Shown: one piece after another, positions 38,468-50,193 of the stretch
Layout of the letters: the number at the start of each line of letters is the position of its first letter
Numbering within the stretch: the stretch's first letter is position 1
Assembly: GCA_029747015.1 (NCBI GenBank)
Contig: JAKOGI010000355.1
Span: 1-64,000 of the forward strand
DNA: 64,000 bases
Direction: 5' to 3'
Source of the DNA: Carnegiea gigantea
Taxonomy: Eukaryota > Streptophyta > Magnoliopsida > Caryophyllales > Cactaceae
Notes under the pieces: generated by a model
Seen by the model: the letters and a program-made list of their open reading frames with translations, nothing else
What the model was told of the DNA's origin: nothing
Databases searched by the model: none
Made by a program: the position numbers and the translations under genes

Positions 38468-39292
38468 CAAGGACCTGCTTGTGAATCAGCTGTTAATTGA
38501 TTGTGTTAACTGTTTGATATAGCTGATTGCATTAGATGTTTTTGAAAAAGTGTTTGGTAAAATTAGTTGTTTTTAACATAACTATTTGCTAAACATTTCA
38601 CTTATATCGATAACATAATTTCATTACTTTTTAACAAAACAATTGTTTTTAATGCATATTTAATTTTCTTTTCAACATGAATTATGAGTTATAGATTGTG
38701 ACTTATAAAATACATAGAATTACAGTTATACCTTCGTCCAAATTTGATTTTTATTACAATACTTTTGTTTAAGGTTAACCTAATTTTCTTTTTAGTAATA
38801 ATTAAAGTTTATATTACATAATGATACTTAGAACTCAAAAGACTAATTAACCTACATTATTTGTTAAATTGAAGAAAATATTTAAACTAAAGTCATTAGC
38901 TTCTTGGATGCAAATTCTCAAGGATGACTATCTTCCCTGAGTTGTTAAGTTGAAGGAGGAGGAGAGTGGAGAAGGGAGAGAAGTTACCAAGCAAAATGAA
39001 CAAATAAGTGGTAGATTAGCGAAGGAGTAGAGTTTCTATTTTGAATGTCATTAAATGTAATCTTATCCAAAAAAAATAGAGAACAGGGCAATTTTGATAT
39101 TAAATAGTCAAATGTTTTGATAAAAAGTTCATTCAAAGAGCTTTTTATAAATTAATTTTTTGGGTATAAAAGGTTAATACAAAAAGTTATTCAATCAAAT
39201 AGCTCAAAGAATTTTTTGAGTAAGGTCAAACAAATAATAGCTGTAAAAAAACTCTTTTTAACTCTAAAACTCTTTATCAAACAAGACTTAAG
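38468..39292. mobile_element. hAT-like MITE, copy 3
   Basis: The left end, GACCTGCTTGTGAATCAGC followed by AGCTGATT and TGTTTGATA words, faces a right end that on the other strand reads AAGTCTTGTTTGATAAAGAG. The interior has AATTAGTTGTTTTT and CAAATAGCTC words as in the copy at 1.7 kb. The length is about 820 bp and the ends are imperfect; there is no transposase. Confidence 0.5.
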
Positions 39293-39439
39293 AAGACAGG
39301 TCTGCACTAGATGCATTTTTCTATCTTAATGTATTACTTTTCATGTGAAGAATGGTATTTTTTCTGATGTTTTTCAGATTAAATTTCAGATTTAAGTCAT
39401 TATTACTTAGGTGATGCTTGTGCCCAAAAAGGGAAGCAG

Positions 39440-39712
39440 TAAGTCTCGTATAAGACCGTCTCATATAAAACATATGATGAGATGGATCCTTTTATAATAA
39501 CTTTCAATAATATTTGGGGTGACTAATAGTTAACATAGGGGTGATTGTAATAAAAGTCACTACTAAATAAACTATTGATCACCCTTAAATTAAAAAGTCA
39601 CTTCAAAGTCTGCTAATGGTCAGGACAAAAATGTCGAAAAAATCACTCTATAAAAAGGTGGTCTCATAATAACTTTTATATTAGACGGTTTCATCCAAAA
39701 ATTTGTGAAAGG
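39440..39712. mobile_element. MITE-like element with AGACCGTCTCAT ends
   Basis: Left AAGACCGTCTCATATAAAAC and, on the opposite strand at the right, GAAACCGTCTAATATAAAAG form imperfect inverted repeats around AGTCACT/GATCACCC-rich sequence. Decayed relatives appear near 44140-44290 and 61650-61850. Confidence 0.5.
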
Positions 39713-39985
39713 AAAGAGGGCAGCTTAATCTGACTGCCACCAATTCTAATCATAGCAAACACGAGAAGAAAATGATGAAATCTTCAAATTAAGGGGCTGA
39801 TAAGTAACAATAAAAATGTAGATGCAGTCACGCAAGCAAAATTAATTTGACAAAGGAAGTAGATCCAATTGTGCCAATAGAATTAATTAGACAAGACACA
39901 TGTTTTTTTTTAAAAAAAAAACAAACACAACAGTGTGAGAAAATAATTAAAAAGAGAGCACAAAAACGTATGAGGAAATGAAAAA

Positions 39986-40010
39986 TGCGGTGAGCGTGGA
40001 TCGAACACGC

Positions 40011-40053
<43 letters not shown>

Positions 40054-40058
40054 CCCGC
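39986..40058 (-). tRNA. trnF-GAA: tRNA-Phe (GAA)
   Basis: The 73-nt minus-strand gene starts GCGGGGATAGCTCAGTTGG and ends CACGCTCACCGCA. The anticodon loop CTGAAGA carries anticodon GAA, and the internal promoter A and B boxes (TAGCTCAGTTGG, GTTCGATCC) are intact. The acceptor stem keeps the G-A mismatch typical of nuclear plant tRNA-Phe. A TTTTT terminator for RNA polymerase III follows directly (plus-strand AAAAA at 39981-39985). It is nuclear type rather than organellar. Confidence 0.97.
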
Positions 40059-40684
40059 TGACTGCTCCTTCAACCCCATTTAATTTAACTCAGCAGTTTC
40101 GCATCCCATTGAAATGAGTCCACCATTTACAATTCGATGACATAGAAGTTGAGTTATGGATTCATTAGTGACTACAAGACTATTGTGAACTGTTATGATA
40201 TATCAGTGCCAATACATCGAAATTTATACCTTCTTTGATATTCAAGATTAAAAATTATAAAATATAGCAGTCTCTTAAAAAGTATATTGTAAAATTTATA
40301 TATGGATTTTTAGCTTCTTACTTCTATAATTAAAGTGCTTTTTGACTATATGATTAGAGTTCGTATTAACTAATATTATAATACATATGTTACAATGCAA
40401 TTTCATTTATCTAACCTTGTGAATGTATTGATTCTAAGAGTCGTTGCCCTCCAAAAAAATTAATAGCCATAAAAATATGTGGCAAGGCCAAAATGATAAC
40501 CCTATTTACAGTAAGCAATTTACATAATGCATCCACCAAATCCATGGGCCTTTTTTGGGTGTTTTTTCTTCCTTTTTTTGGGTACAAAGTTACTACAACC
40601 TGATGTTTTATTGTATTGGATAGAGATTGTCCAACTAACTAACTTGATACAGGTGAGAAAAGACAAGAAGAACGTGGTACAGAC

Positions 40685-40859
40685 CATGGATTCAAAATAT
40701 GACCGATCCGTGACGAAACAGTCGCATCGGAAAGGTTTTTGAGTTGACTGAACCGCATTTTAGCCACGACATGGAACGTGATTTCCGCATTAGAGCGATT
40801 TTTCCATATCGCGACAGAAACTGCAATCGCGATTGAAAACGTATTTGGAATCCTTGGAC
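40685..40859. mobile_element. 170-bp MITE-like repeat, copy 3 with target duplication
   Basis: Best-preserved copy. The ends CCATGGATTCAAAAT and, from the other strand, CCAAGGATTCCAAAT are inverted repeats. It is flanked by TACAGAC at 40678-40684 and 40860-40866, a probable target-site duplication of 7-8 bp. It shares its interior with the copies in myosin introns 1 and 19. No coding. Confidence 0.7.
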
Positions 40860-40866
40860 TACAGAC

Positions 40867-42260
40867 TAAAGACCTGTCCAATGATTAAAACGTCTGCTTT
40901 GTGTTCATATTTCCACTGCAGACATTGCAGGATTTGCGAAGCATTCCTTCACAGCTTGGTTGCCCTGCAGTATCTGATACTAACAGTATATATTTGAGAA
41001 GGGATATAACACCGAGTCATCGCCTTAAAGCTCCATAATTTCTTGTCACCTGGGTGAACACGTTTGGAATTAGCTTCAAAGAATGTAATATAGACATCAA
41101 TTTAGGCAGTCAGGCTCTTTGGTTTGGTGTCTCATCATCTTACACAATACATACGCAAACAAAAGAGGCAACAGTCTCTAGTCCAAAATGATGCCCGGTT
41201 GCCTGGAGCCGATATACATGTAACAATGCATTCCACCATCAACTGCACTTCCATATATATTTTACGAGATGAGGTTGGAATGAGAAACTAGAATTATCTC
41301 CTGATACTTACAGAAAATGCTTCTCCTTTTCCTATTCTTTAGATCTTCTCTGTGTCTACTTTGATGTGCTGTCAATATATAACAACCACAAAATAAATTG
41401 GCTCAGGAGTGCTTTGGGTCTTATGGATTGCAGTATGTAACTTGACCATGACCTGATGAGAACCTTACAGCCAGATGGTGGGGGTGTCGTCATCACATTG
41501 CCACTTGCAGGGGGTAATTGTCAGGGAAACTCGTTCAGATCACAAGATTGTAATTTTGTTGCATGTCCAAATGAATTCCTAATTTAGAAGCCCATACGTT
41601 TTAGTACTAAAAAGCATTGGCCTAATCTCTCTAGCAATCATGGTGCCGAACTTATGTCACAACCTCCCTTGAGACATGGACCAACCTGCATGTTCATTCA
41701 GACAGTTCGAGTTTTCTACCATGACAAGAAGCAGGTCCAAAACACTCCCCCCCGGGGGGGGGCCACTAGAAGCCACATGAGAGTTTTTCCCTATGTGATG
41801 CCCCCTTTCTTTTCCCTCCCCCTCGCCTCGGTAAGAGAGAACTTAACCGTTCCTGCTTGTTTCTGCTTCTGGTGTTGATTAAGCATCATCTAAATAGTTG
41901 CTGAAGTCAGATTATTAGCTTCATAAAGCTAAAACGCAATCTCAAGGTGTGTTGGGATCATGAAAAAATTGCATTTGGGATCCAAGATCCCTGATTGTGA
42001 ATCAGATGGAAGCTAACTATACTAAGCACACATGACCACTTTCAGAAGGCCTTACTAGGATCAACAACTAGCACTTGAGATCAAGAACAAAGATATCAGG
42101 GCCTTCATGCAATCAATGGAGAAAATGCGATGGGCTTTGGCACTAGCAGTTTATGCAGAAGCAGAGAAAAAGCCAAAGCAGAAAGCAATTAGGCATGCTC
42201 TGCAATACAGGCTAAAAAAAAAAAATTATATCATTTGCAAATTTCAGAGCAAAGAGAAGA
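40867..42260. other. Intergenic; unidentified coding-like patch at 42062-42210
   Basis: At 42062-42210 the plus strand has about 50 open codons with protein-like composition (reading QQLALEIKNKDIRAF, then MEKMRWALALAVYAEAEKK). I do not recognise the family, there is no start or clear splice site, and it may be a gene fragment like its neighbours. A C7G9 self-complementary run lies at 41747-41762. The rest shows nothing. Confidence 0.35.
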
Positions 42261-42269
42261 CTGCCAAAG

Positions 42270-42850
42270 ATATCTACAGCTGAAGCCAAAGGGCATTCTG
42301 ACCTTCAGTTGAGACTTATTGAATCTGCTGGGGATGTCATTATCATTGTCATGTTCATCTTTTCTCATAAGTATCTTCTGAAGTGAAGAGCTCCCTCATT
42401 TTCTCTGCTGTGTAGAAGTACCTCTGCCCCTTCCTCTTGGTGCAGCTCTTTTGCCTGTAACCGTTTTATCATCTCCCTGGCAAAAGCAAATCACCTTTTT
42501 CTCTCAAACTTTTCTCTGAAAACCTGTTTGCATACAGTTTTACCCTCTTGTTTCGGCTATTAATGGAATAGGTTAGAAAATCGTCCATAAACAGAATGTG
42601 AACATGCATGCAGCCTTTCCCCTGACAGCTAATGATGACTGTCAGGGAGGCTGTTTGCAAGAATCTTGCACAATAGTGCCCCCGGAAATGAGTGCATGTA
42701 TCTGGATGACCAAGCAGATGTTACATACTGAACTGCCATTGACCTCCTGAACTCCTGACGCTCATATTCATCACTTGAAGCAGAATCTGTATCCTCCTGC
42801 TCAACAATTCGATGAACAGAAGCTGAAGCAGTAACTGATGCAGATCTGCA
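42270..42850 (-). pseudogene. MRE11: MRE11 3'-terminal fragment
   Basis: MRE11 is the nuclease of the MRE11-RAD50-NBS1 complex that processes DNA double-strand breaks. Only its disordered C-terminal region is present. One exon-like piece begins after TTTGCAG at about 42845 and encodes VHRIVEQEDTDSASSDEYER. After an intron-like gap of about 290 bp, a TTACAG acceptor (about 42463) leads into GKRAAPRGRGRGTSTQQRK, the GAR-type motif of plant MRE11, then SSSLQKILMRKDEHDNDND and FNKSQLKV, matching the conserved plant C-terminus. A TGA stop follows QQRK, and the catalytic domain is absent within the window. Because an intron seems retained, this is a genomic rather than reverse-transcribed fragment. 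Confidence 0.7.
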
Positions 42851-42951
42851 AAGAGTTATCATCAAGAAGTAAACACTATTCTGGAGCAAGATCACATCAC
42901 ATGCATCAATAAGATGATATCCCCTAGCTGTCTAATTTTTGTCTCCTTTTC

Positions 42952-42970
42952 TTTTTTTGGGGGGGGGGGG
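42952..42970 (+). repeat. T(n)G(n) homopolymer junction
   Basis: Seven T followed by twelve G. Confidence 0.85.
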
Positions 42971-43284
42971 TATTTGATTATACAATAATGTGTCACAAAA
43001 AAGATCCCCTCGAAGTCTGATTCTTCCACTCTTCCTTGTACAACAATCTCAATCTGTATAAAACGAAAGTGCCAAAGTGGAGTTTTCAGGAAATCCTGAT
43101 GGAGTAGCTTGTTGAGATATCAGGTGGCTCACGACCAACATATGTACAACACTGCAAAGTTATACACGAATTGCAAAAATTTGTGAAAATGTTCAACAAG
43201 AAGCTGGGGGGCTAGCCTTAGAGGCTTATATATCTACGACACTTGGTCTTTTACTCACTGATGATCCATCTTTTTCTCTTTTTG

Positions 43285-43760
43285 GCATAGTGATGCAGAT
43301 TGGGCATCATGTACTCATACCAGGAAATCCGTCACTGGTTATGTTATTTTTTTGGGACACAACCTCATATCCTGGAAATCCAAGAAACAACAGCTTTTCT
43401 TCTGCTGCAGCTCAATATAGAAGTACGAGAAGAGTCGTGGCTGAACTTGCTCGGCTGAGTAGACTGCTACATGAATTGACTGTGGAAGGCATCACACCAA
43501 TACCAGTTAAATGTGATAATTAGGCGGCCATTTATATAGCCAGTAACCCAGTGTTTCACAAAAGAACAGAACATATTGAAGTTGACTGTAACTATGTCAG
43601 ACAAAAGCTCATGGAGGGGTTGGTCTCTCTCAGCCATGTCACTACTAAGCAGCAATTGGCATACATCTTAACCAAACCTCTGACAGGGATATCACATCAC
43701 TCAATTTTAGGCAAATTGGGAGTTTCACACGCACCAAATTTAGGCCTTAGCTACATTTCA
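43285..43760 (+). pseudogene. Ty1-copia RNase H relic
   Basis: The C-terminal RNase H part of a copia-type polyprotein. Recognisable in successive frames are [28 protein letters not shown] (where the family has a glutamate in SSxEAEY), KCDN followed by a TAG stop, AAIYIASNPVFHKRTEHIEVDC and LTKPL. At least one frameshift and one nonsense change are present, and the reverse transcriptase is missing upstream. A dead fragment, lying between the MRE11 and PRP16 relics. Confidence 0.85.
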
Positions 43761-43853
43761 GTGCGTGTGTATTATGTATCAATTCTTCCTTTTTCCAGAC
43801 ATGAATGATCATAGAATTCTCTTCTTGTTGATTTCCTCCCTGACCTCAACAAT

Positions 43854-43874
43854 CCCCCCCCCCCAAAAAAAAAA
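43854..43874 (-). repeat. C(n)A(n) homopolymer junction
   Basis: Eleven C followed by ten A, about 95 bp after the end of the copia relic. Confidence 0.85.
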
Positions 43875-44869
43875 GTAAGCATATTTGCATAATACATTCG
43901 AAATAACCAGTAACCAACAAATCAGACTCATCATTACCATAACAGGAAGAGCACAGAGTTGGTGGAGCCATAGAGAAAAGGCATTCACCTAGCAGAAACG
44001 GTCATTTACAACACCACCAGCAAATAGTCGAATATGATAGACCTCTATTCAAAGTAATTGTGGGCGAAAATAAGAGAAAGAAAGCTTTTAAAAATTCTAA
44101 AATGACTAAAAATTTATACTGCTGTGACTCTTAATTTGGAGTCATTAATGATTCATCATGCATTAACTTTTATCAAATCACCCCTAAATAAATTAATTAA
44201 TCACCCTCGTATTTATTAATGATCACTATAAAAGTGTCAACTTCACAATAAATCTTAGGTAAGACAGTCTTATTTAAATTTTACTAATGACTTTTTTTAA
44301 ATTATTGAACTGTAAAATAATAAGGGTATTTTTTTTTCCTTTTTAAACTACCATTACTTTTTATGTCCATGTCACCATGTGTTAGCCTCAACCTCAATTA
44401 CTACAATTTATATACAGCGTGTTTTAAGAAACACATCACACACTATCATTTTTAAAGATAAAATATTAATAATATTCTTAACATTTGAATTCAATTTGTC
44501 TTTTAAATGTCACTCTTTTCCATAATTGTGTTTTTGAATTCAAAAATAAAAGTTGTTTGGAAAAATTTATAAATTTTGTGCTTCTAGTAATCTAATTTTA
44601 AAAACTGATAAACAGTGTTGGGAAATCCAAAAAAGAATTAAAGAACATTCTTTTTGAAAGGGAATGAGTAATTATTGTAATATATTGCTGTAAAATAAGA
44701 CCAAGGACTTGCACAACAAAGGTACACATGCTCCTGATCCATCCTTGGCGCGCAAGAAATACTGAGTAGAGAGTGCGGTGAAGCAGATACAACCTCTGCA
44801 GGTTCTTCCATAAATTATTCTTGGCCATTGCCTAATTCGTCCTTAGACAATATTCATGATGTTTGGGCC
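43875..44869. other. Intergenic, no supported gene
   Basis: It contains a decayed relative of the 39.44-kb element (about 44140-44290, with TAAATCTTAGGTAAGACAGTC). Nothing else is recognised. Confidence 0.4.
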
Positions 44870-47325
44870 AAGGAGAAATCTGGGTTCGAAGAGATGAAGA
44901 AGCGAGTGGAGCCCTCTGGGATCATGGGAAGATCAGCAACTCTTACTACTATCTGGGGTGGTTTGATCTGCTGGTACTAGATCCCAGATTGAGGCCGAGG
45001 AAGAAGATGGGGCAAATAACAGCATCAGCATCACCCTTGTTGTGAATCAGCATTCCAGAAGCATACCTCCTTTCCTCAATCAGGGCTCTTGTATGAAAGT
45101 ACAGCAGAAGATAATTCTCCCTCTGAAAGATCCCACCTCAGATATGACAGTTCTTGCCCGAAAAGGGTCTGCCCTCGTCAAGCAGATACTTTAGAAGCAG
45201 AATCTGCACAAATCGTCCGAGGGTCCAGAATAAGCAACTTCTTGGCATCCCTGATCAAAAATCACAGCAAGATCCTCCTGTTGATTTGATTGATGTGGAG
45301 AAAGACATGGGCCTCAATGCAGCAGGGGAACAGCGGTATTCTCTGCCCATATACACCAAGCAAGATGAACTACTGCAGGTGATCAAAGAAAACCAAGTTG
45401 TGGTTGTCATTGGAGAAACTGGTTCCGGGAAGACAACTAAGCTGATCCAATATCTTCACGAGCAAGGGTATTCTTGTTCTGCAGTGATTGGGTGCACCCA
45501 ACCAAGATGCGTTGCGGCTGTCAGTGTTGCCAGAAGAGTCATCCAAGAGATTGGGGATTATCTCGGAAACAAAGTCAGCTATGCCATTCGTTTTGAAAAT
45601 GTGACTGGCCCAAATATGGTTACCAAGTACATGACTGAGGGGGTCCTTCTATGTGAAGCACTTAGTGATCCAGAGTTGAACAAGTACAGTGTCATCGTCC
45701 TTGATGAAGCCTATGACAGGACTATAGGCACTGATACGCTTTTTGGGGTCCTCAAGACAGTGGTATGGCAAAGGCGATATTGCAAATTGATGGTGACATC
45801 TGCCATTCTAGATGCCCAAAGGGTCTCCAGTTTCTTTGGAGGGACACCCATTTTTGAAATCCCTGGCAGGCCATATAAGGTAGACATCGTGTATGAGAGA
45901 AGTCACAGTGAAGATACTGTTGCAGCTGTAGTGAATAATGCATTAGCTATCGATATTAAGTGTCCTGCTCCTGGTGATATCCTTATTTTCCTGACAGGAA
46001 AAGAAACAGATTGAGGCAGCTGGTTATGCACTGGCGGAGCAAATGGAGCAGATCACGCAATCCTCTACCAAGATCAAGAAAACAATCGCGAAACTCTTGA
46101 TACATTCCATATATTCTCAGCTGATTTGCAAGCAAAGATATTCGAAGCAGCTGAAGATGGGGCCCATAAATGCATTGTTGCCACCAACATTGCCGAGACT
46201 TCTTTGACTCTGTGACAGAATCTCTCATCTGATTGACACAGGATATGGCAAAATGAAAGTTCACAAACCACAGTTAGGCATGGATACCGTACAAGTTTTC
46301 CCAGCAGCTGCTCCGCAGCATATCAACATGCTGGCGGCCCTGGTAGAATTGGGCCCGGTGTTTATTACAGGCTTTACCCAGAAAAGTGCATTCTGGAATG
46401 AAATGCTCCCTACTCCAGCGCCCGAGATCCACAGGACCAACATCTGCAATGTGATTTTGTAGCTAAGAATCTAGAGATTGACCTTGATGACTTCAAGTTT
46501 GTCGACCCACCACCGCAAGATAATGTCAGCAATTATGTGCACCTCTTGTGGATGCTGGGTGCACTCAATGATGAAGGAAGCTTAACTAAGCTTGGACACA
46601 AATTGGAGTTCCCATTCGATCCAACACTAGACAAGATGGTCTTAGTTGGTGAATAACTAGGATGTGTGGATAAGGTTCTCACAATAGTCTCAATGCTTTG
46701 AGTTCCATCTGTGTTCTTCCGGCCAAAAGAGAGTGATGCAGGTAGGAAAAAAATTCTGTCATAGAGTCAGAGCACTTGACCCTGCTAAACATTTGCGAAC
46801 ACTTTCTACATGTTAAAGAGTTAAGGAAAGCAAGGAAGGTTAGATCCCAGCTAGTGGAAACTGTCCAAAGATTAAACATCCCACTAACATCTTGTGGGTA
46901 TGATTGAGCCAAAGTAAGGAAAGCCATATGTTCAGCATATTGCCAAAATGCTGCAAAATTGAAAGGTATCAGAGACCATGTCACTTGCACGAAAGGAACG
47001 CCTTGTCATTTGCATCCAAGTAGTCTTCTGTATGGTTCAGGTTGTACTCCTGATTATGTGCTCATTAACGAGTTGATTTTGACCACAACAACATACATCC
47101 AGTGTACAACAGCAGTGGAGCTGCATTGATCGGCGGAGCTTGCACCAAATCTATAAGGGATACATCCATGCCAAGTGATAATGAGATGAGCATTTGAATA
47201 TGCATGCAGTGACAAAGAAAAGAAGCAAGGGTAGCGTAAGACTTCCGAAACAGAAGCAGCAGGTGTGTATGCCAGGGAACAAGCATTGCTTTTCTGCTCA
47301 TTTGAGGCCAAAGAAGCTGCGCTTG
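44870..47325 (+). pseudogene. PRP16: Processed pseudogene of PRP16 DEAH-box helicase
   Basis: PRP16 is the ATPase that remodels the spliceosome before the second splicing step. This copy reads without introns from the pre-helicase region (PLKDPTSDM near 45120) through the helicase core to a C-terminal HLRPKKLRL (about 47290-47320), where the family ends FLRPKKLGL. A 286-codon stretch (45154-46014) is still open and keeps motif I GETGSGKT and TQPRCVAA, but motif II is DEAY instead of DEAH and motif III is SAI instead of SAT. Downstream there are several frameshifts and stops, for instance after MVLVGE and within VSML*VPSVFFRPKE; the QRAGRAGR motif is lost. 5' truncation plus absence of introns points to retroposition. 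No poly-A tail is recognisable, and no function is expected. Confidence 0.85.
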
Positions 47326-48431
47326 CAGAATCTAACAAGGTTAACATTCTTTCTTTGCTTCTTACTTGTAAGCAGTGAAGATTGTTATGTTTACATCTAT
47401 TAAGCAGTGAAGGCTTACAGAAGCTAGGCTTGTAAGCACTGGCAACAAGTTTGTGATTAAAAAGTACATTGTTTTCTCTGCAAACAAGAAGAGGCAGGTC
47501 AAAGATCTTCTGAAGTATGGAAAACCACATGTGCAAGACGTGCAAGATTAACAAAATCTCCACACCAGACCACATGGTGTATCACACGACTATTAATAGC
47601 AATCTAAAGCAAGGTACAGATTTTTTTCACCACTACAGGAGAAAGAACCCCTTCAGAATTATCGTAGTCAATACAGAAACTGCGAACTAGTCTCACTAAG
47701 GGAAATCCTAAGAAAGGCACGATAGTTTAGCAACATTTGTGGCAGGCCATCCCTTTATAATAACACCGATTTGCAGGATTTGAACCTACCGCATTTGTGT
47801 AATTGCACAAATATAATCCTTGACCATTTGTTGTAATAAGCTACTTAAAATTAAATCCCATTAATTTAAAAGTCAAGCTAGCACAAACCAGATGCACAAA
47901 ATTTACCAGGGATGGGTTTAGATGTACCTTACTACTAGAATATAGATTTTCCCATTAGTATAATTTTAACTTTAATGTTCCTAATCCCTACAAACTACGT
48001 CGATCCAAGCTCGATCGACGAATCAAAGTAATTCCAGGAATCAAACACAATTTAATCTACAAGTCCATGAAAAGCAGAAATATGGGTATACACAAGCTCC
48101 AAAACAACGTGGACGACTGAGCAGAGGCTAATGGATTCAACATTTATATCCAGAGGATGATCATTCATAGAAACAGGATGTGTCAAGTTTAGACATCCTG
48201 GACTCAATGACAATGCTCAACACATTTGACACTTACCATTGAAATCAGGAGAGAGACGGAGTTTGTGGTGGTTCAAATCCGATCCCGCAATGTTGTTAGA
48301 AAGAAGGGCGGCCTCGACAACACTATCAATTTGGTTCAATGATTTTCTATTTTAATTTTAGTGAACATAATAATCTGTGGCTTTGGGTTTTAACAAAAGA
48401 AATATTGTGGTTAACTTTTCTGTGTCCAAGG
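47326..48431. other. Intergenic, no supported gene
   Basis: No gene recognised. A GGATTTGAACC word at 47777-47787 resembles a tRNA B box but no cloverleaf can be built around it. Confidence 0.4.
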
Positions 48432-48919
48432 TGTTAGTGTACATAGAACTATTGTTGTTAACGTGAGACTCTCTTTCTGCAGCTACTATTGGGTGTGGCC
48501 AAAATCCCTTGCCAGCCATAGTTTCCTTTTAGTAAGGTGTATGCTTAGTTTGGGGCTCGGTTTATGAAGGTTGTATATAGGGTTTTTACTCTATTTATTG
48601 AGGGCTTTTCTTTACCTTTTGTATGCTTAAGCCTTGAGAGTTATTCCATTGTGGGTGAGAGGAGAGTTCAGTGATTTTGAGAGTTTGTGCGTAGGAGTTG
48701 CTATCTCTCTTTGGCTCACCTCTTGGGTTGAGATTGTTCATTGCACTCTGTCTCAATTAATGGATTTATTTTGCTCATCACTGCCCATAGTTTTTCCCAT
48801 TTGGATCCTTCACGTTAAAGTTTTATCTCCTATTTTGATCTTGTTTTATTTTTCTCGATTTGTATGTCATCCTATATTTCGCTTTCGCTAAATTAATTGC
48901 TCGAACACTAACCCTCACA
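48432..48919 (+). mobile_element. Possible solo LTR
   Basis: It begins TGTTAGTGTAC and ends CTAACCCTCACA, with LTR-like 3' architecture: repeated CTC/TTG words, then TTTTTCCC, CACGTTAAAGTTTT, a T-rich stretch and GCTCGAACACTAAC. No internal retroelement region flanks it and no clear 5-bp target duplication was found, so boundaries and identity are tentative. Confidence 0.35.
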
Positions 48920-50193
48920 GGTACTCTTAGGAACATTATATTTTATGTCACGTATGTATTACTTGGCACCAACATCCCTCTCAATCCTCAAACAATATAC
49001 CAATGAAAATGTTGGATACCCATATCAGACATAGAATCAACTGTTTTAATTATTAATTGACGATGTTGTAAGTTATTCTTTTGTTTTATGTTTTCAAGTA
49101 ACACTATATTATTATTCCATATTACTAGTTATATTTTCTTGTCTTAAACACTGTAGCATAGGATGCTTTTCATTAAGAATTGTGCTTTTGGATTTTACTA
49201 ATCAAGTAGTTTACTTTTTAAATTTTAGTTTTCGACTTTTTAAATTGTCTTTCAATCTTATTCCACTTTATCTAAAAACATTGAAGGAAAATTACTTTGT
49301 ATAACTAATAAATCTAATCTTATTCTTGTAAATTTTAATAATTATATCTATATTTTATACGTACTAGCCCTGGTTCCACTTGTCGTATTTGTTTTGTTGT
49401 CCACGGCGCGTCCTAGTCTTTATTCTTCCAAATGTCAACTTGCGTTGATGTACGTATAATTGAGGGAACAGGGAAGACAGCTATCTGATCCGCTCGTACA
49501 AATATCCCTACAACCACTTTGATGGTACATAACCGTACTGACAACCAGCAAACAATGCAAAGGTTCACTGGATACTGCACCATCCATAGCAGAACAAGTA
49601 CCACTTGCTCCAATCATCCATGTTTTGATAGATTCAATATTTTGATTTGAACTTTAAATTTTAAACAATAAGTAAGTCTAAGTACAGTCATGCAGGAAAA
49701 CAATAACAGGTCGCATCCAAGTGACAATTGACAAGAGATACAAACCACCAAGTCCAAAAGGGCCCCAACACATCAAAGAAAACAGAGAGAAGCAACTGAA
49801 AGTGAAAAGTGAAGAGCAGTACATGCTTAGATTAGTGCAGTAACTCAATCACCAAAAATTGACAAGAGAAGAAGATGTTTGAATTAGAATTAATCACGTC
49901 CTAGTTCAGAAGGCGACGCCCATAAAACATCAGCATTAGAAACAAGCAACTCCACAATGTACAACAACCAGATTACACACACACACAGCAGGACTCGGCC
50001 CTCCCAAGTTTCCTCTCGACCACCAACGACCAGTCTGACCATCAATGGGAATGAGGATGGTCACAACTCACAAGACATGGACATGGCTACATACCAAACA
50101 AAGTCCTAAAAACCACCAATAATGAAAAGGTTAAAATGGCTACTAGACTCTGGTCACTTTGACTACAAACTAACACCCTAACTCTTCACTCGC
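48920..50193. other. Intergenic and probable HMGA 3' UTR
   Basis: The part next to the HMGA stop codon (roughly 49900-50193) is likely its 3' untranslated region on the minus strand. A small minus-strand open frame at 49413-49617 is not recognised. A short (AC)n run lies at 49975-49986. Confidence 0.35.

Noticed and set aside
45752..46449. Minus-strand open frames over the PRP16 copy
   Set aside because: Shadows of the plus-strand helicase sequence.
47054..47575. 173-codon minus-strand open frame
   Set aside because: It is antisense to the C-terminal part of the PRP16 pseudogene and has no domain.
47770..47850. Possible tRNA pseudogene or SINE from a GGATTTGAACC word
   Set aside because: A T-arm can be drawn, but no D-arm, anticodon arm or matching acceptor stem is present.
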